From positions 124,001 through 188,000 of the forward strand of contig NZ_BMJY01000004.1 in the NCBI RefSeq assembly GCF_014643695.1: DNA of 64,000 nt, read 5' to 3'. Under the pieces are notes generated by a model. It was not told where the DNA came from, did not search any database, and saw only the letters and a program-made list of their open reading frames with translations. A program made the translations under genes and the position numbers. Position 1 is the stretch's first letter, and every line of letters begins with the position of its first letter. Shown piece after piece: positions 55,195 through 62,152 of the stretch. The stretch comes from Microbacterium album. Its GTDB lineage: Bacteria; Actinomycetota; Actinomycetes; Actinomycetales; Microbacteriaceae.

Positions 55195-55605
55195 GTGGGC
55201 AAGAACTACGTCGACATCGAGAACGATCACGGCGAGACGCTGCGCTATCGGAAGCACGTCAACGGCCGGGGCCTCGTCGCGCACGGCGCGAAGGTGCACC
55301 CGGACGCGCGCGTGGAGGCCGGCGCGTACATCGAGCCCGGCGTCCAGGTGGCCGCCGGTGCGGTGATCGCGCGAGGCGCCTGGGTCGAGCCCGAGGCGCT
55401 GATCGGTCCGCACGCGTACATCGACGCGGGCGCGCACATCGGCCCGAAGGCGGCCATCGGCGCCAAGGCGCACATCGGCGTCCGCACGCGCGTCGGCGCG
55501 GGCGCGCGCGTCGCGAAGGGCGCGCGCATCGGCGACGACGAGACCATTCCGGCCGGCGGGAGCGTCGCAACCGACCGCCGCGGCGGCCTGCACCTGGCGG
55601 CCTGA
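55195..55605 (+). CDS. Left-handed beta-helix (hexapeptide repeat) protein
   Basis: This 136-residue protein is almost entirely hexapeptide repeats from residue 30 on: GAKVHPDARVEAGAYIEPGV, then further rungs such as IGPHAYIDAGAHIGPKAAIG. About twelve rungs predict a trimeric left-handed beta-helix. Proteins with extra loops are acyltransferases or gamma-carbonic anhydrases, but this one is too short to hold a clear acceptor domain and its zinc-type histidines are not arranged like a carbonic anhydrase. The function is unknown. The GTG at 55195 has GAGGAAAGG upstream. Confidence 0.8.
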   Translation: MGKNYVDIENDHGETLRYRKHVNGRGLVAHGAKVHPDARVEAGAYIEPGVQVAAGAVIARGAWVEPEALIGPHAYIDAGAHIGPKAAIGAKAHIGVRTRVGAGARVAKGARIGDDETIPAGGSVATDRRGGLHLAA

Positions 55606-55642
55606 GCCGCCGGCGGCCGTGACGCGCCCACGCGCCCTGCCG

Positions 55643-55648
55643 TAGCCT
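55643..55648 (+). promoter_or_regulatory. Leaderless -10 element (TAGCCT)
   Basis: TAGCCT ends 6 nt before the ATG at 55655. A second ATG directly follows. Confidence 0.6.
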
Positions 55649-55654
55649 GACGGG

Positions 55655-56371
55655 ATGATGCGTAAGGGCCGCGGCGGCGCACCGGGTGGCCGCGGTCGGC
55701 CGCGCCGCACCCCCGCGCGCCCCGCGGCGCGACCCCCCGCGGCGAAGGGCGCCGCCCCCGTCGCGCCGGAGGAGCCGCGCGTGTTCCGGCTCGGCGCGAT
55801 CCCCGGCGCGACACCGGGCAAGTGGATCGACCGCTGGCGCGAGCGCCGGGCGCACGTGCCGCTGGAGCTCGTACCGCTCACCGTGTCCGGGCAGCGCGAC
55901 GCGCTGCTCGCGGGCGAGGTCGACGCGGCCCTCGTGCGCCTGCCGATCGACGACGCCGACCTCCACGTGATCCCGCTCTACACCGAGGAGGCCGTCGTGG
56001 TCGCCTCCGCGGATTCGGCGCTGACCGCCGTCGAGGAGCTGGAGCCCCAGGACCTCGCGGGCGAGGTCCTGATCGTGCCGCACGACGACGTCCTCGGGCC
56101 GATTCCGCTGCCCGGCACGCAAGCTCCTCGCTTCGACGCGCCCGAGACCACGGCGGACGCCATCGCCACGGTCGCGACCGGCGTCGGTGTGGTCGTGGTG
56201 CCGATGTCGCTCGCGCGCCTGCACCACCGCCGCGATGTGGCCCACCGGCCCCTGCGGGGCGCGCCGACCTCGACCGTCGCGCTCGCGTGGCCCGTCGCGC
56301 GCGACACCCCCGACGTCCAGACGTTCGTCGGCATCGTCCGCGGCCGCACCGCCCACTCCTCCCGCGGCTGA
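55655..56371 (+). CDS. Stand-alone LysR-type effector-binding domain protein
   Basis: The 238-residue protein has a basic, Pro/Ala-rich leader (1-40) and then a LysR substrate-binding fold: FRLGAIPGATPGKWIDRWRE, LLAGEVDAALVRLPIDDADL, VIPLYTEEAVVVASADSALT and a C-terminal VGVVVVPMSLARL. The winged-helix DNA-binding domain of LysR regulators is absent. It may bind a small ligand and act by protein contact, or bind nucleic acid through its basic leader. The ATG at 55655 follows TAGCCT by 6 nt. Confidence 0.82.
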   Translation: MMRKGRGGAPGGRGRPRRTPARPAARPPAAKGAAPVAPEEPRVFRLGAIPGATPGKWIDRWRERRAHVPLELVPLTVSGQRDALLAGEVDAALVRLPIDDADLHVIPLYTEEAVVVASADSALTAVEELEPQDLAGEVLIVPHDDVLGPIPLPGTQAPRFDAPETTADAIATVATGVGVVVVPMSLARLHHRRDVAHRPLRGAPTSTVALAWPVARDTPDVQTFVGIVRGRTAHSSRG

Positions 56372-56399
56372 CCGGCCCCTCCGCGCAGCCCGTGCCGGG

Positions 56400-56894
56400 C
56401 TATGCGCCGGCGGGGGGATTCAGGAGCAGATCGATGCGCTCGGACAGGTAGGACGACAGCGGCATGCGTCCGCCCGTGGACGTCCAGCGGATGGTGACGC
56501 GATCCCCGACCCAGGCTAGCGGACCGTCGGCGCGTCCCGCTGCGACGGCCTCGAGGTCCAGGCGGCGCCAGCCGATGTGCACCGTCTCCCCCTCGGCGAA
56601 GCCGCCGCGCAACGCCATCGCGCGCAACTCCGCGCGCTGACGCGCCGACTCGGCGGCGTAGCCCCGCCGGCCGGGATCGGCCGCGCGGAGCACCTCGCCC
56701 GTCTCGTACACAGCGCCGTCATCGACGAGCAGGATGCCCACGCGCCACGCATCCCCCACCCGGACGATCCGCGGTCGGGCGCCCAGCACGGCGCGGATCC
56801 TGCCGGGCTCGGCGACCTCGCCCAGCGCCTCGCGCGGAACGCCGGCGAGCCGACGCCTCGCGTCGACGAACAGCTGCGCGACATCCTCCGCCAT
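56400..56894 (-). CDS. Conserved hypothetical protein
   Basis: I do not recognise this 164-residue protein. It is soluble, with a helical start (MAEDVAQLFVDARRRLAGVP), beta-rich middle (RPRIVRVGDAWRVGILLVDD) and a helical RGYAAESARQRAELRAMALR. The C-terminus ends SSYLSERIDLLLNPPAGA. The ATG at 56894 follows TAGCGT by 7 nt and is preferred to upstream in-frame codons, which run into the repeat at 56942. It is convergent with the LysR-like gene. Confidence 0.7.
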   Translation of the reverse strand: MAEDVAQLFVDARRRLAGVPREALGEVAEPGRIRAVLGARPRIVRVGDAWRVGILLVDDGAVYETGEVLRAADPGRRGYAAESARQRAELRAMALRGGFAEGETVHIGWRRLDLEAVAAGRADGPLAWVGDRVTIRWTSTGGRMPLSSYLSERIDLLLNPPAGA

Positions 56895-56901
56895 GCGTCT
56901 C

Positions 56902-56907
56902 ACGCTA
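56902..56907 (-). promoter_or_regulatory. Leaderless -10 element (TAGCGT)
   Basis: TAGCGT on the minus strand ends 7 nt before the ATG at 56894. Confidence 0.6.
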
Positions 56908-56941
56908 ACCCGCCCCGCCCGCACCTCCACAATGCGCCTGC

Positions 56942-57012
56942 GCGCCGAGAATACGACTCCGCGCCGAGAATGCGTCGGGCACACGCATTCTCGGCGCGGG
57001 TACGGATTGTCG
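56942..57012. repeat. Nested palindromic repeat, family 2, copy B
   Basis: A 71-bp element with the same two-forward, two-reverse unit order as copy A (24031-24101). Forward units are GCGCCGAGAATACG and GCGCCGAGAATGCGT; reverse units are CGCATTCTCGGCGCG and ACGGATTGTCG. The inner palindrome pairs almost perfectly. It lies 12 bp downstream of the MetE-like gene's 3' end and upstream of the hypothetical gene at 56894, so it could also end the MetE-like transcript. Confidence 0.82.
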
Positions 57013-57023
57013 GGGTGGGGCGG

Positions 57024-58130
57024 CTACTTCCAGACGTCGGCGGCGATGTCCACGACCGCGCGGATCTTCGCCCACTGCTCGTCCTCGGTCAGCACGTTGC
57101 CCTCCTCCGTGGACGCGAAGCCGCACTGGGGGCTGAGCGCGAGCTGCTCGAGCGGGGCGAAACGCGCCGCCTCCTCGATGCGACGCTTGATCTCGTCCGC
57201 GTCCTCCAGCTCCCCCGTCTTGGTCGTGATGAGGCCGAGCACCACCGTCTGCTCTCCCGGGGACAGGAACCGGAGCGGCTCGAATCCGCCCGCGCGGTCG
57301 CTGTCGTACTCGAGGAAGAAGCCGTCGTAGGCCACGCCGAAGAGGTTCTCGGCGATGGGCTCGTAGCCGCCCGAGGAGATCCACGTGGAGCGGAAGTTGC
57401 CGCGGCAGACGTGGGTGGTGACGACGAGGTCGTCGGGCTTGCCCTCGAGCACGCGGTTCAGGATGGAGGCGTACCGCTCCCCGAGGCCGTCGGTCTCGAT
57501 GCCGCGCTCGGTGCGCGCCCGCTCGAGCTCGACGTCGCTGCACAGATACGCCCACGCGGTGTCGTCGAACTGCAGGTATCGCGCCCCGGCGTCGTAGAAC
57601 GCCCGCACGGCTCCGCGATACGCCTCGACGAGGTCATCGACGTAGTCGTCGCGGTGCCCGTAGGCGCCGACGATGTTCTGCGGCTCGAGCCGGAAGTCGA
57701 GCACCGTCGGCGACGGGATCGTGAACTTGGGCTGGATGCCGGCGGCCTGCGCGAGCTCGGCGATCGAGCGGTAGTGGGCCAGGTGCGGATGATCGCTGAA
57801 GCCGATGCGGCCGCTGATCTGCACGGCCCGCTGCTTCGTCTGGGCACCCTGGAAGGGCAGGCCGTGGTCGGACTCGACGATCTCGACGCCGTCGAGACCG
57901 TCGAAGAAGTCGAAATGCCACCACGCGCGCCGGAACTCGCCGTCCGTTCCCAGGCGCAGTCCGTTCTCGGCCTGCTTCGCCACGAGCTCGGAGATGTGGG
58001 CGTCCTCGACGGCGCGCAGCGCGTCGGCGTCGATGCGGCCGTCGGCATGGTCCGCGCGGGCCGCCTTGAGAGCCTGGGGACGCAGGAAAGAGCCGACGAT
58101 GTCGGCGCGATAGGGAGGATTCACGGTCAC
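57024..58130 (-). CDS. MetE-like cobalamin-independent methyltransferase (YxjG/YxjH type)
   Basis: This 368-residue protein corresponds to the catalytic C-terminal half of MetE, the stand-alone form found in Bacillus YxjG/YxjH. It begins MTVNPPYRADIVGSFLRPQA. Zinc-site residues are in VVTTHVCRGNFRST (H and C) and SPQCGFASTEEGN (C); YLQFDDTAWAYL provides the substrate acid. It should transfer methyl to homocysteine or a similar thiol from an unknown donor. It is not part of the organosulfur operon but is related in theme. The GTG at 58130 follows TAGGCT by 6 nt. Confidence 0.88.
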   Translation of the reverse strand: MTVNPPYRADIVGSFLRPQALKAARADHADGRIDADALRAVEDAHISELVAKQAENGLRLGTDGEFRRAWWHFDFFDGLDGVEIVESDHGLPFQGAQTKQRAVQISGRIGFSDHPHLAHYRSIAELAQAAGIQPKFTIPSPTVLDFRLEPQNIVGAYGHRDDYVDDLVEAYRGAVRAFYDAGARYLQFDDTAWAYLCSDVELERARTERGIETDGLGERYASILNRVLEGKPDDLVVTTHVCRGNFRSTWISSGGYEPIAENLFGVAYDGFFLEYDSDRAGGFEPLRFLSPGEQTVVLGLITTKTGELEDADEIKRRIEEAARFAPLEQLALSPQCGFASTEEGNVLTEDEQWAKIRAVVDIAADVWK

Positions 58131-58136
58131 CCCGTC

Positions 58137-58142
58137 AGCCTA
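58137..58142 (-). promoter_or_regulatory. Leaderless -10 element (TAGGCT)
   Basis: TAGGCT on the minus strand ends 6 nt before the GTG at 58130. Confidence 0.6.
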
Positions 58143-58203
58143 TCCCCGGGCCGGCGGGCGACTTGCGGGCACGTCATCCGCCGTCATGCCGGGCCGCGCG
58201 TCG

Positions 58204-58908
58204 TCAGGCCTCCGTCGCGGCACCGCCCGGCAGCGCGATCAGAGGTCCGACCGGCCGAGGGTACGGTCCGTGGATCTCGCCGTGCAGCCGCTCCATGCGG
58301 GCGTCGAGTTCCGCCGCCGTCTCCGCGGCCTCACGGAGGCTGTCGATCAGGTGGCCGGGCACCTGCTTGTCGTACTTGTAGTAGATCTTGTGCTCGAGGC
58401 TCGCCCAGAAGTCCATCGCGATCGTGCGGAACTGGACCTCGACCGGCACCGTGACCGTGCCGGTCGAGAGGAAGACGGGCACCTCGACGATCGCGTGGAG
58501 GCTCTTGTAGCCGTTGGGCTTCGGCCGGGCGATGTAGTCCTTCACCTCGCGCACGGTGATGTCATCCTGGCCCGCCAGCAGGTCGAACAGGCGATACGCG
58601 TCGCGGACGAAGCTGCACGTCACGCGGACGCCCGCGATGTCGGTGATGTTCCGGCGGATGTCCTCCAGGTCGGGGCTGATGCCCTTGCGGACGACCTTCT
58701 CGGCGATGCTGTCAGGAGACTTGAGGCGGCACGAGACGTTCTCCACGGGGTTGTAGGAGTGGGTGTGTTCGAAGTCCTCGCGCAGGATGGACATCTTCGT
58801 CTCGATCTCGCGCATGCCGAACCTGTACTCGTTGAGGAAGCGGTTCATCTCGTCGCGCAGTCCGCGCACGTGCTCGATGAGGTCGCCGTCGACCGGCAGA
58901 GATGTCAT
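58204..58908 (-). CDS. Small alarmone synthetase (RelQ/YjbM-like GTP pyrophosphokinase)
   Basis: The 234-residue protein has only the RelA/SpoT synthetase domain and no hydrolase or regulatory domains. Key segments are VSCRLKSPDSIAEKV, ITDIAGVRVTCSFV (88-101), the GTP-site PKPNGYKSLHAIVEVPVF and VPVEVQFRTIAMDFWASLEH with KIYYKYD. It would make (p)ppGpp from GTP/GDP and ATP, adding to the main Rel enzyme encoded elsewhere. The ATG at 58908 (MTSLPVDGDL) is chosen because TAGCGT lies 7 nt before it; an in-frame codon 9 nt upstream would start inside that promoter gap. Confidence 0.92.
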   Translation of the reverse strand: MTSLPVDGDLIEHVRGLRDEMNRFLNEYRFGMREIETKMSILREDFEHTHSYNPVENVSCRLKSPDSIAEKVVRKGISPDLEDIRRNITDIAGVRVTCSFVRDAYRLFDLLAGQDDITVREVKDYIARPKPNGYKSLHAIVEVPVFLSTGTVTVPVEVQFRTIAMDFWASLEHKIYYKYDKQVPGHLIDSLREAAETAAELDARMERLHGEIHGPYPRPVGPLIALPGGAATEA

Positions 58909-58915
58909 GGATGCC

Positions 58916-58921
58916 ACGCTA
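58916..58921 (-). promoter_or_regulatory. Leaderless -10 element (TAGCGT)
   Basis: TAGCGT on the minus strand ends 7 nt before the ATG at 58908. Confidence 0.62.
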
Positions 58922-59059
58922 GGGGTGGCTGCTACGAGCGTCCTGTGAGCCCCTGATGGACGCGAGATGAGCCTTCCAGCGGCTCCTGAGCCGGCCAGCC
59001 GGTATCCCGGGAACGCGCCAGGAGGTGGGAGAACATTTTGTGCGCGAACATATTCGATC

Positions 59060-59065
59060 TATGTT
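59060..59065 (+). promoter_or_regulatory. Leaderless -10 element (TATGTT)
   Basis: TATGTT ends 6 nt before the ATG at 59072, in an unusually A+T-rich stretch (59035-59065). Confidence 0.62.
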
Positions 59066-59071
59066 GAGCGC

Positions 59072-59422
59072 ATGGGCATCCTCCACTATGGGTCGGCCGC
59101 GACCCCGATCCACATCGACGACCGCGCGCTCGCGCACCTCAAGGTCGTCGTCGTCAGCAAGCTGCGCCGGAGCGAGAGCTTCACCGTCTCCTGGCAGCAT
59201 CCCGAGGACGATGGTCCTGGCCGGAGCACCATCTGGGTGCACCCCTCGATCCCGGTCCGCTTCGAGTTCGACGAGCCGGTCGCGCCCGAGCTCAACCGCG
59301 AGTGGATCGAAGAGCTCGCGCACTCGGCCAACGCGCTGGGCGGGATCACGCTGATCGCGGAGCACGTCGGCCCGGTGGAGGACATCTGCGACGACGAGGA
59401 CGACGCCTCAGCGAAGAAGTAG
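59072..59422 (+). CDS. Small conserved actinobacterial protein (MGxxxYG family), copy 1
   Basis: This 116-residue protein belongs to a small Microbacteriaceae family, formerly sometimes mislabelled as DNA ligase (DUF7882, from memory). It begins MGILHYGSAATPIHIDDRAL, continues AHLKVVVVSKLRRSESFTVS and has WVHPSIPVRFEFDEP with ELNREWIEELAHSAN. A 20-residue acidic tail follows. No ligase motif is present and the function is unknown. A paralogue with the same layout lies convergent at 59483-59806. The ATG follows TATGTT by 6 nt. Confidence 0.82.
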   Translation: MGILHYGSAATPIHIDDRALAHLKVVVVSKLRRSESFTVSWQHPEDDGPGRSTIWVHPSIPVRFEFDEPVAPELNREWIEELAHSANALGGITLIAEHVGPVEDICDDEDDASAKK

Positions 59423-59428
59423 CCCCGA

Positions 59429-59474
59429 CAAGAGAAAGAGGGTCGCGCCCGTGGGCGCGACCCTCTTTCTCTTG
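59429..59474. terminator. Bidirectional terminator between the two paralogues
   Basis: A perfect 22-bp stem (CAAGAGAAAGAGGGTCGCGC plus two more pairs) with a minimal GT loop. The outer arm has A-rich and T-rich sides, so it works as a U-rich-tailed terminator for both convergent genes. Confidence 0.93.
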
Positions 59475-59482
59475 TTCTCCGG

Positions 59483-59806
59483 TCAGCTCTCCTCGCCGCC
59501 GCCCGACGTGGGGTCCGGCGGCTCGGGCATCACGGTGAGCCCGTTCGGCCCGCTCGCCGCCTTCATGAGCTCGTCGAGCCACACACGGTTGAGCCGCGGC
59601 GCACGGCCGCCCGAGAAGTGGAACTGCAGCGGCACGGCCGGATGCAGCCAGAAGCTGCGGCGTCCGATGCCGTCGCCCAGCTTGGTGTCGAACATGAACG
59701 GCTCGCCTCGGCGCAGCTTGTTCATGACGACGATGCGCAGATGCGCCAGAGTTCGGTCATCGATGTCGACGGAGTCGGCCGCCGCGCCGTAAATGAATCG
59801 CCCCAC
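59483..59806 (-). CDS. Small conserved actinobacterial protein (MGxxxYG family), copy 2
   Basis: This 107-residue paralogue of the protein at 59072-59422 reads MGRFIYGAAADSVDIDDRTL, then AHLRIVVMNKLRRGEPFMFD, FWLHPAVPLQFHFSGG and RLNRVWLDELMKAA. Identity to copy 1 is strong over IDDRxLAHLxxVVxxKLRR and the LNRxW helix. The C-terminal tail is Pro/Glu-rich. The GTG at 59806 follows TATCGT by 6 nt. Confidence 0.82.
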   Translation of the reverse strand: MGRFIYGAAADSVDIDDRTLAHLRIVVMNKLRRGEPFMFDTKLGDGIGRRSFWLHPAVPLQFHFSGGRAPRLNRVWLDELMKAASGPNGLTVMPEPPDPTSGGGEES

Positions 59807-59812
59807 AATGCG

Positions 59813-59818
59813 ACGATA
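59813..59818 (-). promoter_or_regulatory. Leaderless -10 element (TATCGT)
   Basis: TATCGT on the minus strand ends 6 nt before the GTG at 59806. Confidence 0.62.
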
Positions 59819-59926
59819 CCCGAGTTAGGCGTCCCGGACAGGGTCTTCCCTCGCGACGCGCGGGCGGCGCGCGCTGAACGCGCGTCCGGCGCGGGCTGGC
59901 GGGGCCCTCCCGCGCCGCACGTCCGC

Positions 59927-60391
59927 TCACTCCACGGTGCGTCCGTGAACCTCGCCGCGCCAGCCTCCGGTCTCCTCGCCACGCTCCTCCACGAACTTCT
60001 TGAAACGCTGCAGGTCCATCTGCGCCTGTGCGTCGTCGATGCCGAGCCCGGCGCCGATCTTCTCGATCACGCCCTCGGGCTCCCACTCCATGCGGAGCTT
60101 GACATGCGTCTCCGTGCCGTGCGGCTCGAACTCGACGCGACCGGCGTGGAACGTGCCGTCCGTGCTCTGCCACGCGATGTGCTTGTCCGGGACCTGGTCG
60201 ACGATGTCGGCGTAGAAGTCGTGCTCCCGCCCCGCGATGCTCACCGTCCAACGCGTGCGCACATCGTCGATCTGCTGGACCGACTTCACCGCCCCCAGGT
60301 AGTTCGGAAAGGACTCGAACTGCGTCCACTGGTTGTAGACGGTGTCGATGGGAGCCTCGACATCGATCTCTGCAGTCAGCGTTGCCGTCAT
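59927..60391 (-). CDS. SRPBCC-family (cyclase/dehydrase-like) protein
   Basis: This 154-residue START-like protein begins MTATLTAEIDVEAPIDTVYN and has QWTQFESFPNYLGAVKSVQQ, strands WTVSIAGREHDFYADIVDQV and KHIAWQSTDGTFHAGRVEFE, then a C-terminal helix of about 30 residues. The family holds hydrophobic ligands; actinobacterial members of this subtype are often stress-associated. Unlike its neighbours it has a clear ribosome site, GGAGG 4 nt before the ATG at 60391. Confidence 0.88.
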   Translation of the reverse strand: MTATLTAEIDVEAPIDTVYNQWTQFESFPNYLGAVKSVQQIDDVRTRWTVSIAGREHDFYADIVDQVPDKHIAWQSTDGTFHAGRVEFEPHGTETHVKLRMEWEPEGVIEKIGAGLGIDDAQAQMDLQRFKKFVEERGEETGGWRGEVHGRTVE

Positions 60392-60559
60392 GATGCCTCC
60401 TAGTGAATCTCCGTCTCGCAATGTGGTCCGACGGTACGTCGCGGCTCGGAGGACGCTAATGGGGTTGACTCTCCGAGGGTCTCGATGTAGCGCCGAGACC
60501 GTGGTGAGGAGCCTCCCGCCGGGAAGTCAAGCCGCTGGTGCGAGCTCGCGCCGCCGCCG

Positions 60560-60565
60560 TATCGT
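60560..60565 (+). promoter_or_regulatory. Leaderless -10 element (TATCGT)
   Basis: TATCGT ends 6 nt before the ATG of the small gene at 60572. Confidence 0.6.
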
Positions 60566-60571
60566 CCTCAC

Positions 60572-60703
60572 ATGCCAGATGCAGCACATGATGGGGATCG
60601 CGAGCGCGACACGGGCGGAATGCGCGCGGCGTTCTGGGCGTGGGCGCTGCTCGTCATCGGGGGCCTTGCAGTCATGATTGCCCTGCCGCTGATGGGACGC
60701 TGA
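60572..60703 (+). CDS. 43-residue single-helix membrane peptide
   Basis: This small gene encodes MPDAAHDGDRERDTGGMRAA followed by a hydrophobic helix (FWAWALLVIGGLAVMIALPL) and the end MGR. A charged start and one membrane span fit a small membrane partner protein. Its stop is 1 nt before the ATG of the DUF6766 gene, and a TATCGT element lies 6 nt before its start, so it is probably expressed and cotranscribed with DUF6766. Confidence 0.65.
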   Translation: MPDAAHDGDRERDTGGMRAAFWAWALLVIGGLAVMIALPLMGR

Positions 60704-60704
60704 C

Positions 60705-61376
60705 ATGCGCCGCGCGCTCCGGGACAACGGCCTCACCTTCTTCTTCCTCGCCGCCTTCCTCGTGTCCCTCGTCGGCCAGGCGGTCGTCGGCCACGCCTAC
60801 GAGAACGAACAGCTCGCCAGCCACGGTCTGCCCGGCGTGACCCTGTGGCAGTTCGTGACGTCGTCCGAGTTCATCGTCGACGTCTCCGAGAACTGGCAGT
60901 CCGAGTTCCTCCAGTTCTTCGTGTTCATCCTCGCGACGGTATGGCTCGTCCAGCGCGGCTCGCCGGAGTCCAAGAAGCCGGGGGACGAGGGGCCCGGCAG
61001 CGCGGAGGACCAGCAGATCGGCCCAGGGCGCGGTACCCCGCTCTGGGCCCGGGCCGGGGACTGGCGGACGACCCTGTACTCGAACTCGATGCTGTTCGTG
61101 ATGGGCGGGCTCTTCGCGCTCTCGTGGCTCGCGCAGTCGCTGAGCGGCGTGGCCGTGGCGAACGACGAGGCCGCGCAGCACGGCGAGCCGCCCATGACCT
61201 GGGCGGCATACGTCGTCACACCGGACTTCTGGAACCGGACGCTGCAAAACTGGCAGTCGGAGTTGCTCGCGGTCGGATGCATGGTGGCGTTCTCGATCTA
61301 CCTGCGTCAGCGCGGTTCGGCGGAATCCAAGCCGGTCGGCACGCCGCACGCCACGACCTCGGTCGAGTCGGACTAG
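60705..61376 (+). CDS. DUF6766 family membrane protein with internal duplication
   Basis: The 223-residue membrane protein has four predicted helices in two halves. Each half holds a helix, a loop with an E/D-rich segment and NWQSE(F/L)L, a second helix and QRGS(P/A)ESK. Half 1 is about 1-92 and half 2 about 120-215. The linker is Gly/Pro/acid-rich. The function is unknown. It follows the 43-residue membrane peptide gene almost without gap and ends before a two-way terminator. Confidence 0.87.
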   Translation: MRRALRDNGLTFFFLAAFLVSLVGQAVVGHAYENEQLASHGLPGVTLWQFVTSSEFIVDVSENWQSEFLQFFVFILATVWLVQRGSPESKKPGDEGPGSAEDQQIGPGRGTPLWARAGDWRTTLYSNSMLFVMGGLFALSWLAQSLSGVAVANDEAAQHGEPPMTWAAYVVTPDFWNRTLQNWQSELLAVGCMVAFSIYLRQRGSAESKPVGTPHATTSVESD

Positions 61377-61389
61377 CGATCGGCGCACG

Positions 61390-61421
61390 GAAAGAGGGGA
61401 CGCGCTCGCGTCCCCTCTTTC
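61390..61421. terminator. Bidirectional terminator (DUF6766 / DUF892)
   Basis: A perfect 15-bp stem (GAAAGAGGGGACGCG with its complement) and CT loop between convergent genes. It is the same A-rich/T-rich design as the terminator at 59429-59474. Confidence 0.9.
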
Positions 61422-61432
61422 GCCCAACCGCC

Positions 61433-61915
61433 TCAGCCCACGAGCTCCTTGAGGCGCGTCGACAGCTCCTCGCTGGTGTGGACCTCCTGCTCGCGGTTGG
61501 CCTCCAGGAGCTTCAACGCCTCCGTCGCGCCCATCGCCGTGACCGGCAGGATCAGACCCTCGTACGCCGCCATCTCGTAGTGCTCGTTGCCGAGCGCGGC
61601 CGACAGCGTCACCTGGTCCCGCAGCGCCGGGGCGCTGCGGGCGATCAGCGACTCGGCCTGCTTGCTGATCCCCTTGGTGCTGGGCGACGCCGCGGTCGAC
61701 TCCGGCACCTCGAGCAGCTGGAACACCTTTTTGAGGTTCTCGATCTGCTCCTTGGTCTCGTCGGCGTGGTGCCGGAACAGCTTCTTGATGTCGGGCGACT
61801 GCGCCGCCTCGCTCAGCTCGCCGAGGGCCGCGAGAGAGTCCTCCTCCATCGTCATCGCCGTTCGCAGCTGGAAGCGCAGCAGGTCTTCGGGCGTTTCGAG
61901 ATTGAGCTGGCTCAT
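61433..61915 (-). CDS. DUF892 (YciE/YciF-type) ferritin-like protein
   Basis: This 160-residue four-helix protein belongs to the YciF stress family with a ferritin-like fold. It has TAMTMEEDSLAALGELSEAA and FRHHADETKEQIENLKKVFQ, with Glu and His positions suited to a di-metal site, and a second helix pair in ALGNEHYEMAAYEGLILPV. Members are linked to osmotic, acid and oxidative stress. The ATG at 61915 has AAGGAGG 6 nt upstream, so the upstream in-frame Arg-rich start is rejected. Confidence 0.92.
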   Translation of the reverse strand: MSQLNLETPEDLLRFQLRTAMTMEEDSLAALGELSEAAQSPDIKKLFRHHADETKEQIENLKKVFQLLEVPESTAASPSTKGISKQAESLIARSAPALRDQVTLSAALGNEHYEMAAYEGLILPVTAMGATEALKLLEANREQEVHTSEELSTRLKELVG

Positions 61916-62117
61916 GGTCCTCCTTCGTCTCACCGACCCGATCCCGGGCCGACTCAGCCGACGCTATGACGACCCCCGCTCGCCGCCCGAGGGGATTGCG
62001 TCGGCTCCCGGCGCCCGCTATATCCTCCGCCCGGCCGGCGTCCGGCAGCCCGCGCCCTGGTAGAGCCGCACCGCGACGGTGTCAAGCCGCTTCTCCTCCC
62101 ACCCCCTCGTGCCTACC

Positions 62118-62133
62118 GTTCCCGCAGGGGAAC
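62118..62133 (+). promoter_or_regulatory. Palindrome overlapping a likely -10 before the sugar importer
   Basis: GTTCCCGCAGGGGAAC is a perfect 6-bp-arm palindrome overlapping the end of TACCGT (62114-62119), a likely -10, 20 nt before the substrate-binding protein start. It is placed where a repressor would block transcription. No regulator gene is in the window. Confidence 0.4.
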
Positions 62134-62152
62134 GACACGAAGGAAGTGAAGC

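Noticed and set aside
59072..59806. ATP-dependent DNA ligase label for the two small paralogues
   Set aside because: No KxDG lysine motif or nucleotidyltransferase fold in proteins of only about 110 residues.
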